A DNA stretch of 8,586 nt, taken from assembly GCA_017619255.1 (NCBI GenBank), contig JAFZSS010000096.1:1-8586 (forward strand). Reading direction: 5' to 3'. Origin of the DNA: Muribaculaceae bacterium (GTDB taxonomy: Bacteria > Bacteroidota > Bacteroidia > Bacteroidales > Muribaculaceae). Each line of letters opens with the position of its first letter. Position 1 is the stretch's first letter. Both the position numbers and the translations under genes were made by a program. Below, piece after piece: positions 6,514 through 8,586 of the stretch. The notes under the pieces were generated by a model. That model was not told the DNA's origin and ran no database searches. It saw only the letters and a program-made list of their open reading frames with translations.

Positions 6514-7749
6514 ATGATGAACCTGCAAATCACCGCACCAGAACGGGCAAGGGCAACAATAGCGCTGCCTTTCTCCAAGAGCATCACCAACCGTGCGCTG
6601 CTCATTGCCGCCTTGTGTGATGGTCGCCATCAGGTCGTCCATCAGGCACTGTGCGACGACTCGGTCGTGATGAGCGAGGCGCTTACACGCTCCAGTGGCA
6701 ACATCGATGTGGGGGCGGCAGGCACAGCCATGCGATTCCTGACAGCCTATTTTGCCACCCGTGAAGCAGTCACAGTCACACTCGATGGCTCGGCACGCAT
6801 GCGCCAGCGTCCCATCGGCGGACTGGTCGACACCCTGCGCCAACTCGGGGCCCACATCGACTATATGGGTCAGGAAGGCTTTCCTCCCTTGCGCATCACC
6901 GGCACGGCGATGCATGGAGGCGATGTGGTGATGGATGGAAGCGTCAGTTCCCAGTATATCTCGGCGGTGATGATGATTCTCCCGGCCATCGGGGGCGGTA
7001 GCATCCTCCTCAGTGGAGATATCGTCTCAGCACCCTACATCCACATGACCGCTGCGGTGATGCGCGACATGGGCGCCAATGTGGACATCACGGGCAACCG
7101 CATTACCATCGCGGCGGGATATGCCGGCAATGATTGTGTCGTTGAGGCCGACTGGAGCGCCGCGGCACCCTGGTACGCCATAGCCGCGCTGCTGCCAGAG
7201 TCTTCAATCACACTCAACAGCCTTTCCGCCGACAGCATCCAGGGCGATGCCCAACTGGTGGCATTAGGTAGCAAACTGGGTATCGCATCACAGTTTACTG
7301 CCGACGGCGTGAACTTGGACACCAGCCATTTCATAGGATGCTGTTGTTCCTGCTTCACCGACATGAGCGACACGCCCGACTTAGTGCCGTCATGGACAGT
7401 GCTGCTGTGCCTGCTGGAACGGTCATTCCGCATGACAGGCGTGCGCACCCTGCGGCACAAGGAGAGTGACCGCATCGAGGCCCTGCGCGAGGAATTGGCG
7501 AAACTAGGCTATGTACTGAAGGTTGAGGGTGACGACGCCATCTCATGGTACGGCGAGCGATGCGATATCGGCCAGCGTCCGCCGGTCATCGACCCGCACG
7601 GCGACCACCGCCTGGCGATGGCCTTTGCCCCGGCCGCGGCACGGTTCCCGGGGCTGATTATCACCGACCCTGAGGTCGTGGAGAAATCCTATCCCGCCTT
7701 CTGGAGACATCTGGAAAAAGCAGGATTCAAGATTAAATTGGCACAATAA
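6514..7749 (+). CDS. aroA: 3-phosphoshikimate 1-carboxyvinyltransferase (EPSP synthase)
   Basis: AroA transfers the enolpyruvyl group of PEP to shikimate 3-phosphate, the sixth step of the cytosolic shikimate pathway to chorismate. Substrate-binding residues can be placed against the E. coli enzyme: K22, S23 and R27 in PFSKSITNR; G70 and T71 in GAAGTAMRF; R95 in SARMRQRP; S145, S146 and Q147 in SVSSQ; D289 in TPD; K316, E317 and R320 in RHKESDR; R366 in GDHRLAMA; and K391 in EKSYP. The 411-residue length is slightly below the E. coli protein (427) and fits the short Bacteroidota form. Relative to E. coli, the PEP loop has A68 for N94 and F75 for P101. A cluster of four Cys at 276-280 precedes the D289 motif. 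The start could be M1 or M2, as two ATG codons are adjacent. Confidence 0.97.
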   Translation: MMNLQITAPERARATIALPFSKSITNRALLIAALCDGRHQVVHQALCDDSVVMSEALTRSSGNIDVGAAGTAMRFLTAYFATREAVTVTLDGSARMRQRPIGGLVDTLRQLGAHIDYMGQEGFPPLRITGTAMHGGDVVMDGSVSSQYISAVMMILPAIGGGSILLSGDIVSAPYIHMTAAVMRDMGANVDITGNRITIAAGYAGNDCVVEADWSAAAPWYAIAALLPESSITLNSLSADSIQGDAQLVALGSKLGIASQFTADGVNLDTSHFIGCCCSCFTDMSDTPDLVPSWTVLLCLLERSFRMTGVRTLRHKESDRIEALREELAKLGYVLKVEGDDAISWYGERCDIGQRPPVIDPHGDHRLAMAFAPAAARFPGLIITDPEVVEKSYPAFWRHLEKAGFKIKLAQ

Positions 7750-7771
7750 ATGCAATCATCAGAAATACATT

Positions 7772-8586
7772 ATGAAAACAAGACTTCTTATCATGCTCAT
7801 ATCCGCATTGTTAGCGATGGAATCCATGGCGCGCAACACGCAAGGCCACATCGTGGTCGTCAGCGACATCCACCTGCTCAGCCCTGAACTGGTGACACCG
7901 GGAAGCGCCATCGACCGCATTGACGCAGCCGACAGTAAGATGATTGCCCAGAGCGATGATATCATGACGGCCATCACCGACAGCATCATCGCCTTAAAAC
8001 CAGCGTTGGTACTGCTCGCCGGGGACCTCACTTATAATGGCGAACGCTTGAGCCACGAGCGCATGGCCAAGCATCTGGACCGCATGGCAGCCGCCGGCAT
8101 CCAGCCGCTGGTCATTCCCGGTAACCACGATTGCAACAACCCCTATGCCAGACGATTTGACGGTGACAAGACTTCAGCGACACCCACGGTGACACGCGAG
8201 GAGTTCGCCCAAATTTACAGCAACTATGGCTACGGAAAGAAATTCCAGCGGGATACGGCCTCGCTGAGCTATTGCTGCGAACCCATCCCGGGCGTGGTCA
8301 TCATCGGCATCGACAGCAACATGGACGAGAACAACACCCTCAAGAGCCGCGGCGACAGCACCGACACCTACCACAACGGCGGGCGCATCAAGCCCGAGAC
8401 ACTGCAATGGGTCATCGACCGTGCCAGCCAAGCCAGAGGACAAGGCAAGCGCATCATCGCCATGATGCATCACCACCTGGTGCCGCACTTTGACCAACAG
8501 GATAGATTCTTGGCAAATTATATCGTCAGGAACCACAATGCCATTGCTCCACAACTGATGGAGGCATGCATCCACGCCATCTTCAC
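7772..8586 (+). CDS. Exported calcineurin-like metallophosphoesterase (3' end outside window)
   Basis: The frame is open from ATG 7772 to the window end, giving 271 complete residues of a longer protein. A Sec signal peptide (MKTRLLIMLISALLAMESMA) precedes the calcineurin-like phosphoesterase fold. Metal-binding motifs appear in order: SDIH (D32, H34), AGDLTYNGE (D85), PGNHD (N118, H119) and MMHHHLVPH (231-239). These fit a two-metal phosphomonoesterase or phosphodiesterase acting outside the cytoplasm; the substrate cannot be told from the sequence. The start follows the aroA stop by 22 bp with an A-rich leader and no clear Shine-Dalgarno sequence, so it probably shares the aroA transcript. 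An ATG at 7750 is in another frame and is not used here. The final His motif and the C-terminus are missing because of the window edge, not because the gene is broken. Confidence 0.92.
   Translation, partial: MKTRLLIMLISALLAMESMARNTQGHIVVVSDIHLLSPELVTPGSAIDRIDAADSKMIAQSDDIMTAITDSIIALKPALVLLAGDLTYNGERLSHERMAKHLDRMAAAGIQPLVIPGNHDCNNPYARRFDGDKTSATPTVTREEFAQIYSNYGYGKKFQRDTASLSYCCEPIPGVVIIGIDSNMDENNTLKSRGDSTDTYHNGGRIKPETLQWVIDRASQARGQGKRIIAMMHHHLVPHFDQQDRFLANYIVRNHNAIAPQLMEACIHAIF

Noticed and set aside
7750..7771. ATG at 7750 as start of the phosphoesterase gene
   Set aside because: It is out of frame with the conserved phosphoesterase motifs. The ATG at 7772 begins a proper signal peptide in the right frame.

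Overview
The window looks like chromosome from a member of the Bacteroidales (Bacteroidota), probably a gut- or rumen-type lineage such as Prevotellaceae or Muribaculaceae. Three intergenic promoters fit the Bacteroidota consensus (TTTG near -33, about 19-21 nt, TAnnTTTG near -7). Most starts lack a strong Shine-Dalgarno sequence, LysO is split into two genes, and AroA has the short form with a GAAGTAMRF loop. Third codon positions are GC-rich. The lineage below order is inference.

Layout. (1) Positions 1-96 hold the last 31 codons of an unidentified plus-strand gene. (2) Positions 125-2491, minus strand, are rnr (RNase R), convergent with that gene. (3) A 167-bp divergent intergenic region (2492-2658) carries a good promoter on each strand and an inverted repeat at the expected transcription start of the plus-strand unit. 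(4) Positions 2659-3536 encode a lysine exporter of the LysO (YbjE, DUF340) family as two proteins whose genes overlap by ATGA. (5) After a possible hairpin terminator and a new promoter (3610-3641), a tightly packed plus-strand run begins: a secreted GH25 muramidase with Lys-rich extensions (3684-5186), a GH25 lipoprotein (5179-5931), a CvpA-family membrane protein (5955-6500), aroA (6514-7749) and an exported calcineurin-like phosphoesterase that runs off the end (7772-8586). The gaps are -8, 23, 13 and 22 bp, so one transcript is likely.

How the genes fit together. Two neighbouring, related GH25 enzymes, one soluble with long charged tails and one lipid-anchored, sit beside CvpA, a family linked to envelope function. 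This suggests a small cell-wall module, followed by chorismate biosynthesis (aroA) and an exported metallophosphoesterase of unknown substrate. The region reads as mostly core genome. There are no tRNA or rRNA genes, insertion sequences, CRISPR arrays or phage genes. I find no clear new biological system; the GH25 pair and the half-sites in the rnr/lysO intergenic region are the points most worth following.
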